A DNA stretch of 64,000 nt, taken from Pseudomonas sp. ANT_H12B. GTDB lineage: Bacteria > Pseudomonadota > Gammaproteobacteria > Pseudomonadales > Pseudomonadaceae. The notes beneath the pieces were generated by a model, which saw nothing but the letters and a program-made list of their open reading frames with translations, was not told the origin of the DNA and did not search any database. This document shows positions 16,391-25,636 of the stretch, in pieces. The position numbers and the translations under genes are program-made. The stretch is taken from assembly GCF_008369325.1 (NCBI RefSeq), contig NZ_VOBI01000004.1:186001-250000 (forward strand). The letters run 5' to 3'. Positions within the stretch are counted from its first letter, which is position 1. Every line of letters begins with the position of its first letter.

Positions 16391-17052
16391 ATACGGCTCC
16401 TTTTGATGAGGTAGCTCGGCTAGTTTACGCCCGAATCACAAATAAACCGCCCCTTGAAAGGTAGCGGCCATTGGCTTTGTGTTGGATGAAGACGAGGTCA
16501 CAGCCTGTGCTGCAACTGTATTTCACGTTGGAGAGCAATGGGGTATGGCGGGTGGTGACGGCGTAGCCCTCGTTCTATTGCACAGCCAAAGCCATGTATA
16601 CATACGGCAAAGGAAAGCCTGAGAAGACTAAAAAGTATGAATCGTTAGTGCGCCCCGATAGGTCCGCTTTGACGAAGCCATTTGCATCCTGCAGTGAGAA
16701 CTCCTATTAAAAAGCAGGCCATGATCATGAAAAATCACCGACTTGTTAGGAAAATATGACTGTTTTTTGTTGTCAGTTATTTGTCATTGCCGGGTAGAAG
16801 ATTTCCTCACTGCGGATCCACTTAGACGATTTGTTATTTAGGGTTGAGGTTGTAATGACGCGCATGAATGAATCGCGCTAAGGCTAATTGCTTTTTGATC
16901 CATCCTAAGATTTCAAATATTTGCCGCTGGGAAATCGTCAGAGACAAGAGCACGACTTGGCTGAAATTAATGCCAATTTGAAGATATTGAAGTGGGTCGC
17001 CAAGTTGGTGTTTTGAGTGAGTTTTTGCAATCGTTTTGAAAATCGCAAACAA
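16391..17052. other. Gene-poor, AT-rich gap next to tRNA-Val
   Basis: No convincing gene is present. From about 16600 to 17050 base composition is clearly more AT-rich than the rest of the window. A minus-strand frame here (16834-17157) reads through the tRNA gene and is rejected. The gap lies directly at the 3' end of a tRNA, a common insertion point for integrative elements, but I found no integrase and no repeat of the tRNA 3' end. Confidence 0.5.
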
Positions 17053-17083
17053 CAAAAAAGGGCCCACCTTTCGGTGAGCCCTT
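17053..17083 (-). terminator. Terminator of tRNA-Val(GAC)
   Basis: On the minus strand GGGCTCACC pairs with GGTGGGCCC around a GAAA tetraloop, followed by six T. It lies 30 bases beyond the tRNA 3' end. Confidence 0.9.
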
Positions 17084-17112
17084 CTAGACCGCCCAGCAGA
17101 GCGGATTTTGTT

Positions 17113-17189
17113 TGGTAGGCGCGATTGGACTCGAACCAACGACCCCCACCATGTCAAGGTGGTGCTCTAACCAACTGAGCTACGTGCCT
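17113..17189 (-). tRNA. tRNA-Val, anticodon GAC
   Basis: The 77-base cloverleaf has an encoded CCA. The D stem, the anticodon stem CCACC/GGTGG around loop TTGACAT (anticodon GAC) and the T-arm GGTTCGAGTCC are intact. The acceptor stem AGGCACG/CGCGCCT has an A-C mismatch at pair 5-68, while the remaining six pairs are normal. It has its own promoter and terminator. Confidence 0.93.
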
Positions 17190-17202
17190 GCTGTGAGGCG
17201 GC

Positions 17203-17230
17203 ATTCTACGGAATTCCGAAGGGGTGTCAA
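17203..17230 (-). promoter_or_regulatory. Promoter of tRNA-Val(GAC)
   Basis: On the minus strand TTGACA and TAGAAT are separated by 16 bases, and a GC-rich stretch follows (GCCGCC). That layout is typical of stringently controlled stable-RNA promoters. It ends 14 bases before the mature tRNA. Confidence 0.85.
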
Positions 17231-17372
17231 CACCTTTTTTCGAGCTAACCCTATGAATATGCAAAATATTTAATTTCGCTGCTGCAAAGAAGATTTTGCG
17301 GTGGCTGGCGGCCGATTTTTAACTCGGGTAGGATCGGTGCACTCGTAAAATATATTAAACAGAGGCTGCAGG

Positions 17373-18656
17373 ATGGCGAACACCCCCTACCCAGAGTCCT
17401 ATTACGCCGCATCGGCTAATGCGGTTCCGCCGCGCCCGGCCTTACAGGATGACGTGGAGACTGACGTCTGTGTGATCGGCGCCGGTTATACCGGACTGTC
17501 CTCTGCCCTGTTTCTGCTGGAGAACGGTTTTCGGGTGACGGTTCTGGAAGCGGCCAAGGTGGGGTTTGGTGCGTCAGGGCGTAATGGCGGCCAGATCGTC
17601 AACAGCTATAGCCGTGACATTGATGTGATCGAACGCAGTGTCGGTCCCAAGCAGGCTCAGTTGCTGGGACAGATGGCGTTCGAAGGGGCCCGGATCATTC
17701 GTGAGCGAGTCGCCAATTACAATATTCAGTGCGACTTGAAGGACGGTGGTGTGTTCGCGGCCATCACTGCCAAGCAGATGGGTCACCTGGAATCCCAAAA
17801 ACGCCTGTGGGAACGTTTTGGTCACACGCAACTTGAACTGATGGATCAACGCCGCATCCGCGAAGTGGTGGCCTGCGATCAGTATGTCGGCGGCATGCTC
17901 GACATGAGCGGCGGGCACATTCATCCGTTGAACCTGGCGCTCGGTGAAGCGGCGGCTGTGGAGTCATTGGGCGGCACTATCTATGAACAGTCGCCGGCGG
18001 TGCGCATCGAGCGCGGTGCGAACCCGGTGGTGCATACGCCGCAAGGCAAAGTCAGGGCCAAATTCATCATCGTTGCCGGCAATGCTTACCTCGGTAATCT
18101 GGTGCCAGAGCTGGCGGCCAAGTCGATGCCGTGCGGGACTCAGGTCATCACCACCGAACCCCTGGGCGATGAATTGGCGAAAAGACTGTTGCCACAGGAT
18201 TACTGCGTCGAAGACTGTAACTACCTGCTCGACTACTACCGTCTGACCGGTGACAAGCGTCTGGTCTTCGGCGGCGGCGTTGTGTATGGCGCGCGGGATC
18301 CGGCGAACATTGAGGCGATCATCCGGCCGAAAATGCTCAAGGCCTTCCCGCAGCTAAAAGACGTGAAGATTGACTACGCCTGGACCGGCAATTTCCTGCT
18401 GACCCTGTCGCGTCTTCCTCAGGTCGGACGGCTGGGTGACAACATCTACTACTCCCAGGGTTGCAGCGGCCACGGCGTGACCTACACGCACCTGGCAGGC
18501 AAGGTGCTGGCCGAAGCGCTGCGTGGCCAGGCCGAGCGTTTCGACGCATTTGCCGACCTGCCGCACTACCCGTTCCCCGGCGGACAGCTGCTGCGCACAC
18601 CGTTTGCGGCGTTGGGCGCTTGGTATTACGGCTTGCGAGACAAGTTCGGGTACTAA
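17373..18656 (+). CDS. FAD-dependent amine oxidoreductase, PuuB/PauB family
   Basis: The 427-residue D-amino-acid-oxidase-like flavoprotein resembles gamma-glutamylputrescine oxidase (PuuB/PauB), which oxidises gamma-glutamylated polyamines. The dinucleotide-binding motif VIGAGYTGLSSALFLLE lies at ~residue 34, followed by GFGASGRNGGQI. The C-terminal GCSGHGVTYTHLAGKVLAEAL closes the FAD site. The aromatic N-terminus (PYPESYYAASAN) is typical of this subfamily. It is not linked to other polyamine genes here, so the substrate is uncertain. The ATG at 17373 follows AGGCTGCAGG. Confidence 0.85.
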   Translation: MANTPYPESYYAASANAVPPRPALQDDVETDVCVIGAGYTGLSSALFLLENGFRVTVLEAAKVGFGASGRNGGQIVNSYSRDIDVIERSVGPKQAQLLGQMAFEGARIIRERVANYNIQCDLKDGGVFAAITAKQMGHLESQKRLWERFGHTQLELMDQRRIREVVACDQYVGGMLDMSGGHIHPLNLALGEAAAVESLGGTIYEQSPAVRIERGANPVVHTPQGKVRAKFIIVAGNAYLGNLVPELAAKSMPCGTQVITTEPLGDELAKRLLPQDYCVEDCNYLLDYYRLTGDKRLVFGGGVVYGARDPANIEAIIRPKMLKAFPQLKDVKIDYAWTGNFLLTLSRLPQVGRLGDNIYYSQGCSGHGVTYTHLAGKVLAEALRGQAERFDAFADLPHYPFPGGQLLRTPFAALGAWYYGLRDKFGY

Positions 18657-18680
18657 GCGACACCACAGGGGGAATGGCGT

Positions 18681-19607
18681 TTAGAGCTGATCCCGCGCTC
18701 TGTCATTACTAATCCGCAGGATGTCGGCGAGTACAGCAAGGGCGATTTCAGCCGGGGTCTTGCTGCCGAGGTTCAGACCGATCGGGGCGTGAATCCGTCG
18801 CCGGGTCGTACCAGCCGTTGCCGTTGTCCGGCTCCATCGCAGCGGGTTCGATCGATGGGGTTTTGTAGCGCTCGTCGAACACCAGCCAATTGTCCGGCGG
18901 GGTGTTGATCTGCTGCTTCATGCGCTCGGCATAAAACAGCCCGCGCTCGGTCAGGTTGCCATGCAGGTTCGGTTGGGAATTCCACACCCGGCGACGGTTG
19001 CGCAGCATCGGGAACAGGATCGAATCCTTGAGGCTGGCGAATTCATCTTCGTCCGCCGAGGTCGCGCCGCCAACCCGCACGTAGCGGAAGCTGCCGTAGG
19101 GATCGCCTTCGTAGAACGGCGCTATATCACCGTGGCGGATTGCTTTGTCATTGAACTTGAGTTTGGCCTTGGCCTGGCGGAAACGCTCGAAGTCGTTCCA
19201 GATCAGGATCGCCACCGGGTGACCGATGAACATCGGCACCTTGCCTTCCGGCAGCAGCGGATCAGGCGCGTGCTCTTCCGGGAAGACGATGCCGTCCTTG
19301 TCCAGGTCGGCGGCGATGACGATGCGGTCGGGCTGCAAGTCAGCGCCGAGCCATGACAGGTCGTAGCCTGCATAAATACGATCGGCCTTGATGGTTTTCA
19401 GCAACATGACGTGGCCCTGCTGCTGGGGCCAGCCCGGCATGTCCTTGACGCGGATGTCGCGGGCAAAGACTTTGCTGCCGCAGACCTTGGACAAGGCATC
19501 GTTACGCGAGCGCGCCTTGCCGTTGTTGCCGAGCCACTGCTCGGACGGCACGGTCACGCTGTTTTCCATCAAGGCCGCCAGCGCCGGGATATTTCACGGT
19601 TGGACAT
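18681..19607 (-). pseudogene. Deletion scar of a molybdopterin aldehyde/xanthine dehydrogenase operon fused to an XdhC remnant
   Basis: Three pieces are visible on the minus strand. First, an ATG at 19607 with AGAGGATG upstream opens MSNREISR, the start of a twin-arginine leader, and then goes out of frame. Second, a frame from ~19580 (LAALMENSVTVPSEQWLG) to ~18800 (NGNGWYDPAT) is the N-terminal quarter of a periplasmic molybdopterin-binding subunit. Third, in a different frame, ~18800-18681 encodes RRIHAPIGLNLGSKTPAEIA and ends RARDQL, the C-terminus of an XdhC/CoxI-type accessory protein. Two deletions therefore removed the signal peptide core and everything from mid-large-subunit to late xdhC. 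No functional product is likely. Confidence 0.8.
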
Positions 19608-19792
19608 GGATCATCCTCTGGGCGGTTAGGGGTCCGCGCTTCTGGTTATGTTCTGGGGAATCTCGAGTCTTGCAGAGGCCTTTTTGACGAGGCAAAAGGG
19701 TGTATTGACAGTACAAAGCTGACCGAAAGGTTAACTTTAAAGGTTTCTGCGCTTGTGAAAAAACAACTGGTTACAAATAACTGACCAAAGAA

Positions 19793-20734
19793 TCAAAGTA
19801 CTGCCGCTTTGCGCCTCAACAAATCGATGAACAGCCCCAACTCCCGACTGATGTGTTCGCCCTTGCGCAGCAGCAATCCGAACGGCGCCAGTTGCACGTC
19901 CAGCTCCACCGGTAGCGCCACCACCAGCCCCATTTTCAGGTAATCGCGCAAAGCGGTTTCCGACAACACCATGATCGCGTCGGTCAGCTGAATCAGTTGC
20001 TGCATGGAATACACCGAGCTGCACTCGATGATGTCGGCCGGTAGCGGTAAGGCCAGGCGTTGCAAGGCTTGATCGAGGCCAATTCGCGCGGGGCTGGTTT
20101 CCGGTTGCAGGATCCATGGCCAGCCGCTGACCAATTCCGACAACTCGAGTTTTTCCCGCTGGACCAGTGGATGACCGGCGTGAACCACCACCAGCAGGCG
20201 TTCGTTGCCCAATTGCTCGAACGCGTAATGCTCGCTGTCAGTGGAGGCATTGCGCCGGGCAATGGCGAGGTCGATGCGGCCCTGCTCCAGCAACTGGATC
20301 ACCTGATCGCTGGTGTCGCCCATGATACGAATCCGCAGTTGCGGATTGAGCGCTTTGATTTCAGCAATCGAATCCATCACCAGGTCCGGCGCGGCGCCCA
20401 TGATGGTACCGATCGAGAGATAGCCATAACCACCTTGCTGACGCGCCATCAGGTCTTCGGCGCAGCGATCGAGGCCGCTGATTGCCGACTCGGCGAAACG
20501 GATCAACTCACTGCCCAGCGCCGTCGGACGCATCCCGCGCGGCAGGCGCTCGAACAGATCGCAACCGAACATGTCTTCAATCTCATGCAGCATGCGGGTG
20601 GCGGCCGGTTGCGACATGTTCAGGCTTTGCGAGGCGCGGTGCAGGTTCTGACTGCTGCTGAGCGCCACCAGCATGTGCAAATGCTTGTAACGCAGGCGGT
20701 TGAGCAGGCTGCGAGAGATGATCGGCGTGGTCAT
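19793..20734 (-). CDS. LysR-family regulator of the sugar-acid genes
   Basis: The 313-residue regulator has an N-terminal winged helix (LRYKHLHMLVALSSSQNLHRASQSL and MSQPAATRMLHEIE) and a LysR substrate domain. The start resembles GbpR-like regulators of sugar and sugar-acid catabolism. It is transcribed away from the transporter-rhmD-rhmA-aldehyde dehydrogenase unit. A perfect T-N11-A inverted repeat lies between them and is its likely site. The inducer is probably a sugar acid (inference). Confidence 0.9.
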   Translation of the reverse strand: MTTPIISRSLLNRLRYKHLHMLVALSSSQNLHRASQSLNMSQPAATRMLHEIEDMFGCDLFERLPRGMRPTALGSELIRFAESAISGLDRCAEDLMARQQGGYGYLSIGTIMGAAPDLVMDSIAEIKALNPQLRIRIMGDTSDQVIQLLEQGRIDLAIARRNASTDSEHYAFEQLGNERLLVVVHAGHPLVQREKLELSELVSGWPWILQPETSPARIGLDQALQRLALPLPADIIECSSVYSMQQLIQLTDAIMVLSETALRDYLKMGLVVALPVELDVQLAPFGLLLRKGEHISRELGLFIDLLRRKAAVL

Positions 20735-20751
20735 GACGGGCCTTTTTTATC

Positions 20752-20768
20752 GATACCCTGAAGGTATC
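20752..20768. promoter_or_regulatory. Probable LysR-regulator operator
   Basis: GATACCCTGAAGGTATC is a perfect 6+6 inverted repeat with 5-base spacer and fits the LysR T-N11-A box. It lies 17 bases before the LysR start codon and about 90 bases before the transporter start, suiting both autoregulation and activation. Confidence 0.7.
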
Positions 20769-20859
20769 AGTTGTTAGCTAGATTCGATTTGTAACGCATC
20801 GATCCTCGGCCGTACAGTCATTCCCATAAGAACAAATGCCCTACCCAAGGAAAACTGCG

Positions 20860-22155
20860 ATGACGACTCTACCCGCGCCTCTGCTCGCCAAAATTTCCTG
20901 GCGGCTCCTGCCCTTCCTGCTGCTGATGTACATCATGGCTTTTCTCGACCGCGCCAACGTCGGGTTCGCCAAGCAAGCCTTCCAGGCCGACACCAATATC
21001 AGCGACGCCGCTTTCGCTTTCGGCGCCGGGGTGTTCTTCGTCGGTTATGCGCTGCTCGAAGTCCCGAGCAATCTGATCCTGCACCGCGTCGGCGCCCGTC
21101 TGTGGATGTGCCGCATCATGGTCACCTGGGGCCTGGTCTCCGCGGCCATGGTCTTCGCTCACACCGAAACCAGTTTCTACGTCCTGCGCTTTTTGCTGGG
21201 TGTGGCCGAAGCCGGCTTCTTCCCCGGCGTCATTCTTTACCTCACCTACTGGTTCCCCAACGCGGTACGCGGCAAGGCCATGGGCTTCTTCTACTTCGGC
21301 GCGCCGCTGGCCTTCATCTTTGGCAGCCCGTTGTCCGGCCTGCTGCTGGAACTGGATGGATTTGCCGGCGTCCACGGCTGGCAATGGCTGTTTGCTGTTG
21401 AAGGCTTGATGGCAACGGCGGTGGGCGTCTGGGCCTACTGGTACCTGGACAATCGCCCGGCGGATGCGAAGTGGTTGACCGTAGAAGAACGCCAGCAAGT
21501 GCAGACCCTGCTCGACCAGGAGGACAGCCATAAGCAAAACCACGGCCGCAGCCTGCTCAACGTCCTGTGCCAACCTTCGGTGCTGTACTTGTGCCTGATC
21601 TATCTGCTGATCCAGGCGAGCGTTTACGGTGTGGTTTTCTATCTGCCCACTCAGGTTGGCGGCTTGCTGGGCACCAAAGTCGGGCTGATGGTCGGACTGG
21701 TCACCGCGATCCCGTGGATCTGCGCGTTGGTGGCCGCTTATTTGATTCCCGGCTATAGCGACCGCACCGGCGAACGTCGCCGCACCGCCTGCCTGACCTT
21801 GCTGATGGCCGCCGCCGGGATCGCGTGCTCGGTGACCTTCAGCAGTCCGTTCCTGGGCATCGTCGCCTTGTGCTTCGCCGCCTCCGGCTTCATCGCCGTG
21901 CAACCGGTGTTCTGGACCTTCCCTTCCAGCTACCTCGCCGGCAGCGCCGCTGCGGCCGGGATCGCCCTGATCAATTCGTTCGGCGCCCTCGGCGGCTTCA
22001 TCGCCCCGGTGCTGAAAAACTGGGCTGAAGGCGCCTTTCATTCGCCGGCCGCAGGTTTGTACGTGCTCGCCGCTACCACCGTAATCGCCGCTTTTCTGGT
22101 CCTGGGCATCCGCTCGCCCGTCCAGAAATCTTCAAACAAGCCGGCCACCGTTTAA
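20860..22155 (+). CDS. MFS sugar-acid/H+ symporter (ACS family)
   Basis: The 431-residue inner-membrane protein has about 12 helices. The N-terminal [26 protein letters not shown] and [20 protein letters not shown] are hallmarks of the anion:cation symporter family. That family takes up hexuronates, galactonate, phthalate or similar acids. The ATG at 20860 follows AAGGAAA; the frame can be extended to 20836 without a ribosome site. Its place as first gene of the unit makes L-rhamnonate or a related aldonate the likely substrate. Confidence 0.88.
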   Translation: MTTLPAPLLAKISWRLLPFLLLMYIMAFLDRANVGFAKQAFQADTNISDAAFAFGAGVFFVGYALLEVPSNLILHRVGARLWMCRIMVTWGLVSAAMVFAHTETSFYVLRFLLGVAEAGFFPGVILYLTYWFPNAVRGKAMGFFYFGAPLAFIFGSPLSGLLLELDGFAGVHGWQWLFAVEGLMATAVGVWAYWYLDNRPADAKWLTVEERQQVQTLLDQEDSHKQNHGRSLLNVLCQPSVLYLCLIYLLIQASVYGVVFYLPTQVGGLLGTKVGLMVGLVTAIPWICALVAAYLIPGYSDRTGERRRTACLTLLMAAAGIACSVTFSSPFLGIVALCFAASGFIAVQPVFWTFPSSYLAGSAAAAGIALINSFGALGGFIAPVLKNWAEGAFHSPAAGLYVLAATTVIAAFLVLGIRSPVQKSSNKPATV

Positions 22156-22172
22156 ACCTGAGGAGTCACACC

Positions 22173-23357
22173 ATGGGCATTCCAACCATCAAACACGTCC
22201 GCGCCTTCACCCTGCGAGGCGGCGGCGCCGATTATCACGATCAGGCGGACGGCCACTGGATCGACGATCACATTGCCACGCCGATGAGCAAATACCCCGA
22301 GTACCGCCAGAGCCGCCGCACCTTCGGCATCAACGTGCTCGGCACCCTGGTGGTCGAGATTGAAGCCAGCGACGGCACGGTCGGTTTTGCCGTGACCACG
22401 GGCGGTGAACCCGCTGCGTACATCGTCGAAAAGCATCTGGCGCGTTTCCTTGAAGGCGCACGGGTCACCGACATTGAAAAAATCTGGGACCAGATGTACC
22501 AATCGACCCTGTATTACGGCCGCAAAGGGATCGTGATCAACACGATCTCCGGCGTCGACCTGGCGCTCTGGGACCTGCTCGGCAAAATTCGCAAAGAGCC
22601 GGTGCATCAATTGCTCGGCGGTGCGGTGCGCGACGAATTGCAGTTCTACGCCACCGGCGCCCGTCCGGACCTGGCGCAGAAAATGGGTTTCATCGGCGGC
22701 AAGATGCCGTTGCACCACGGCCCCGCCGAAGGTGAAGAAGGCCTGCGCAAGAACCTCGAAGAACTGGCGACCATGCGCGAGCGGGTCGGCCCGGACTTCT
22801 GGCTGATGCTCGATTGCTGGATGAGCCTGGACCTCAACTACGCCACCAAACTGGCGGTCGGTGCCCACGAATATGGTTTGAAGTGGATCGAAGAGGCACT
22901 GCCGCCTGACGATTACTGGGGCTACGCGGCCCTGCGCAACAACGTGCCCAAAGGCATGCTGGTCACCACCGGCGAACACGAAGCGACCCGTTGGGGTTTC
23001 CGCATGCTGCTGGAGATGGGCTGCTGCGACATCATCCAGCCGGACGTTGGCTGGTGCGGCGGGATCACCGAACTGGTGAAGATTTCCGCGCTGGCCGACG
23101 CCCATAACGCGCTGGTCATTCCCCACGGTTCTTCGGTCTACAGCTATCACTTTGTCGCCACCCGGCATAACAGCCCGTTCGCCGAGTTCCTGATGATGGC
23201 GCCCAAAGCCGATGAAGTGGTGCCGATGTTCCACCCGCAACTGCTCGGCGAACCGGTACCGGTGAACGGCCGCATGCGCCTGTCGGAACTCGACAAGCCA
23301 GGCTTCGGCGTGACCCTCAACCCGGAATGCCAACTGCATCGGCCGTATAACCGCTGA
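22173..23357 (+). CDS. rhmD: L-rhamnonate dehydratase
   Basis: This enolase-superfamily enzyme dehydrates L-rhamnonate (also L-mannonate and L-lyxonate) to the 2-keto-3-deoxy acid. The length is 394 residues. Family blocks [74 protein letters not shown] and PHGSSVYS match E. coli YfaW closely. It starts 17 bases after the transporter stop, and an aldolase for its product follows. This is the strongest marker for the pathway. Confidence 0.92.
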   Translation: MGIPTIKHVRAFTLRGGGADYHDQADGHWIDDHIATPMSKYPEYRQSRRTFGINVLGTLVVEIEASDGTVGFAVTTGGEPAAYIVEKHLARFLEGARVTDIEKIWDQMYQSTLYYGRKGIVINTISGVDLALWDLLGKIRKEPVHQLLGGAVRDELQFYATGARPDLAQKMGFIGGKMPLHHGPAEGEEGLRKNLEELATMRERVGPDFWLMLDCWMSLDLNYATKLAVGAHEYGLKWIEEALPPDDYWGYAALRNNVPKGMLVTTGEHEATRWGFRMLLEMGCCDIIQPDVGWCGGITELVKISALADAHNALVIPHGSSVYSYHFVATRHNSPFAEFLMMAPKADEVVPMFHPQLLGEPVPVNGRMRLSELDKPGFGVTLNPECQLHRPYNR

Positions 23358-23371
23358 GAAAGGACCCCGTC

Positions 23372-24172
23372 ATGAACATGCCGCACAACGCTTTCAAAGC
23401 CGCGCTCAAAAACAGCTCAACCCAGTATGGAATCTGGGCCGGATTCGCCACCGGCTACGCCGCCGAGATCGTCGCCACCACCGGTTATGACTGGATGCTG
23501 ATCGACGGCGAACATGCGCCGAACACCGTGCCCGGCGTACTCGCCCAATTGCAGGCGGTCGCGCCCTACTCCACCGCGCCGGTCGTGCGTGCGGTAACGG
23601 GCGACACCAACCTGATCAAGCAACTGCTGGATATCGGCGCGCAGACGCTGATGATCCCGATGGTCGAAACCGCCGAACAAGCCGCCGCGCTGGTGCGCGC
23701 CATGCGTTACCCGCCGCACGGCATTCGCGGCGTCGGCGGCGGTCTGACCCGCGCTACACGCTGGGACGCAGTTCCCGACTATCTGAACACCGCCCATGAG
23801 CAGTTGTGCCTGATCGTTCAGGTGGAGTCGCGCACTGGCGTGGAAAACGTCGAAGCGATTGCTGCCGTCGAAGGCGTGGACGCGGTGTTCATCGGCCCGG
23901 CGGATTTATCCATTGGCCTCGGTCATGCCGGCAACCCTGGCCACCCCGAGGTGCAAGAACGCATTCAACACGCGGTAAAAGCCACCCTCGCGGCGGGCAA
24001 GGCCTGCGGAATCCTTGCACCGAACGAAGAAGACGCACGCCGCTATCAGCGCTGGGGCTGCCAGTTCATTGCAGTCGCCATCGACATCAGCCTGCTGCGC
24101 CAAAGCGCCACGGCCACCCTCGCGCGCTACCGCACACCGGCCACCGCGCAAGCGCCATCGCGCACCTATTGA
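23372..24172 (+). CDS. rhmA: 2-keto-3-deoxy-L-rhamnonate aldolase
   Basis: The metal-dependent HpcH/HpaI-family aldolase (266 residues) cleaves 2-keto-3-deoxy-L-rhamnonate to pyruvate and L-lactaldehyde. LIDGEHAPN carries the catalytic His and VVRAVTGD the pyruvate-binding Arg. VQVESRTGVENVEAIAAVEGVDAVFIGPADLS carries the metal-binding Glu and Asp. It lies 14 bases after rhmD. HpaI-type substrate range is broad, so the assignment rests on the neighbouring dehydratase. Confidence 0.85.
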   Translation: MNMPHNAFKAALKNSSTQYGIWAGFATGYAAEIVATTGYDWMLIDGEHAPNTVPGVLAQLQAVAPYSTAPVVRAVTGDTNLIKQLLDIGAQTLMIPMVETAEQAAALVRAMRYPPHGIRGVGGGLTRATRWDAVPDYLNTAHEQLCLIVQVESRTGVENVEAIAAVEGVDAVFIGPADLSIGLGHAGNPGHPEVQERIQHAVKATLAAGKACGILAPNEEDARRYQRWGCQFIAVAIDISLLRQSATATLARYRTPATAQAPSRTY

Positions 24173-24192
24173 TCAGCCAAGGAGTCGTCCCC

Positions 24193-25626
24193 ATGTCGTC
24201 CGTGCCTGTTTACGAAAACTTCATCAACGGCCAATTCGTGGCCAGCGCTGCTCATCTCGAGGTGATCAACCCGGCCACTGGTGCCGTGTTGTCGAAAGTC
24301 CCGGCCTCGACGGCCGACGACGTCGACCGCGCCCTTGCCGCCGCACGCGCTGCGCAAAAAGACTGGTCGCGCAAACCGGCGATTGAACGCGCCGGGCATC
24401 TGCGGCGGATCGCCGCCAAGTTGAGGGAAAACGTCACCCATCTGGCGCGTACCATCACGCTGGAACAAGGCAAGGTCAGCGGCCTCGCCGAAGTCGAAGT
24501 CAATTTCACCGCCGACTACCTCGACTACATGGCCGAGTGGGCCCGACGCATCGAAGGTGAAATCATCACCAGCGACCGCCAGAACGAAAACATCTTCCTG
24601 TTCCGCAAACCGCTGGGTGTAGTCGCCGGGATTCTGCCGTGGAATTTCCCGTTCTTCCTGATCGCCCGCAAAATGGCGCCAGCCCTGCTGACCGGCAATA
24701 CCATCGTGATCAAGCCCAGCGAAGAAACCCCGAACAACTGCTTCGAATTCGCCCGACTGGTCGCCGAAACCGACCTGCCGGCCGGCGTGTTCAACGTGGT
24801 CTGCGGCGATGGCCGAGTCGGTGCGGCGCTGAGCGCGCACAAGGGCGTGGACATGATCAGCTTCACCGGCAGCGTCGACACCGGCTCGCGGATCATGGCC
24901 GCTGCGGCGCCGAACATCACCAAGCTCAATCTGGAGCTGGGCGGCAAGGCACCGGCCATCGTGCTGGCGGATGCCGACCTGGAGCTGGCGGTGAAAGCCA
25001 TCCGCGATTCACGCATCATCAACAGCGGTCAGGTGTGCAACTGCGCCGAGCGGGTGTACGTGGAACGCAAGGTCGCCGACCCGTTTATCGAGCGCATCGC
25101 GGCGGCGATGAGTGCTACCCGCTACGGCGATCCGATCGCCCAACCGGATATCGAAATGGGCCCGCTGATCAACCGTCAGGGGCTCGACAGCGTCAACCGT
25201 AAAGTCCGCACCGCGTTGAGCCAGGGCGCGAGTCTGATCAGCGGCGGGCAGATTGCCGACCTGCCCAACGGCTTCCATTTTCAGCCCACGGTGCTCGCCG
25301 GTTGCCACGCCGAAATGGAGATCATGCGCGAAGAAATTTTCGGCCCGGTGCTGCCGATCCAGATCGTCGATGACCTCGACGAAGCCATCGCTCTGGCCAA
25401 CGACTGCGACTATGGCCTGACGTCGTCGATCTACACCCGCGACCTGAGCAAAACCATGCACGCGATGCGCGAGCTGGATTTTGGCGAAACCTACGTCAAT
25501 CGCGAGAACTTCGAAGCCATGCAAGGGTTCCACGCTGGGGTACGCAAGTCAGGCATCGGTGGCGCGGATGGCAAGCACGGGCTGTACGAATACACCCATA
25601 CCCATGCGGTGTATCTGCAAGGCTGA
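24193..25626 (+). CDS. aldA: Aldehyde dehydrogenase, probably lactaldehyde dehydrogenase
   Basis: This NAD-dependent ALDH of 477 residues resembles AldA. The cofactor-binding PWNFPFFLIARK, the catalytic Glu in LELGGKAP and the catalytic Cys in NSGQVCNCAERV are intact, as is EEIFGPVLPI. It starts 20 bases after rhmA, with AAGGAG upstream. It would oxidise the L-lactaldehyde released by the aldolase to lactate, completing the route. It ends 10 bases before the convergent RraA-like gene, with no obvious terminator between them. Confidence 0.85.
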   Translation: MSSVPVYENFINGQFVASAAHLEVINPATGAVLSKVPASTADDVDRALAAARAAQKDWSRKPAIERAGHLRRIAAKLRENVTHLARTITLEQGKVSGLAEVEVNFTADYLDYMAEWARRIEGEIITSDRQNENIFLFRKPLGVVAGILPWNFPFFLIARKMAPALLTGNTIVIKPSEETPNNCFEFARLVAETDLPAGVFNVVCGDGRVGAALSAHKGVDMISFTGSVDTGSRIMAAAAPNITKLNLELGGKAPAIVLADADLELAVKAIRDSRIINSGQVCNCAERVYVERKVADPFIERIAAAMSATRYGDPIAQPDIEMGPLINRQGLDSVNRKVRTALSQGASLISGGQIADLPNGFHFQPTVLAGCHAEMEIMREEIFGPVLPIQIVDDLDEAIALANDCDYGLTSSIYTRDLSKTMHAMRELDFGETYVNRENFEAMQGFHAGVRKSGIGGADGKHGLYEYTHTHAVYLQG

Positions 25627-25636
25627 TCATGCAGCC

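Noticed and set aside
16834-17157. Minus-strand frame of 107 codons reaching into tRNA-Val
   Set aside because: It starts inside the tRNA gene, crosses its terminator and resembles no protein.
20869-22041. Long minus-strand frame of 390 codons
   Set aside because: Antisense of the MFS transporter; composition is Gln/Gly/Ala-rich without domain features.
22152-23339. 395-codon minus-strand frame
   Set aside because: Antisense of rhmD, which matches L-rhamnonate dehydratase throughout.
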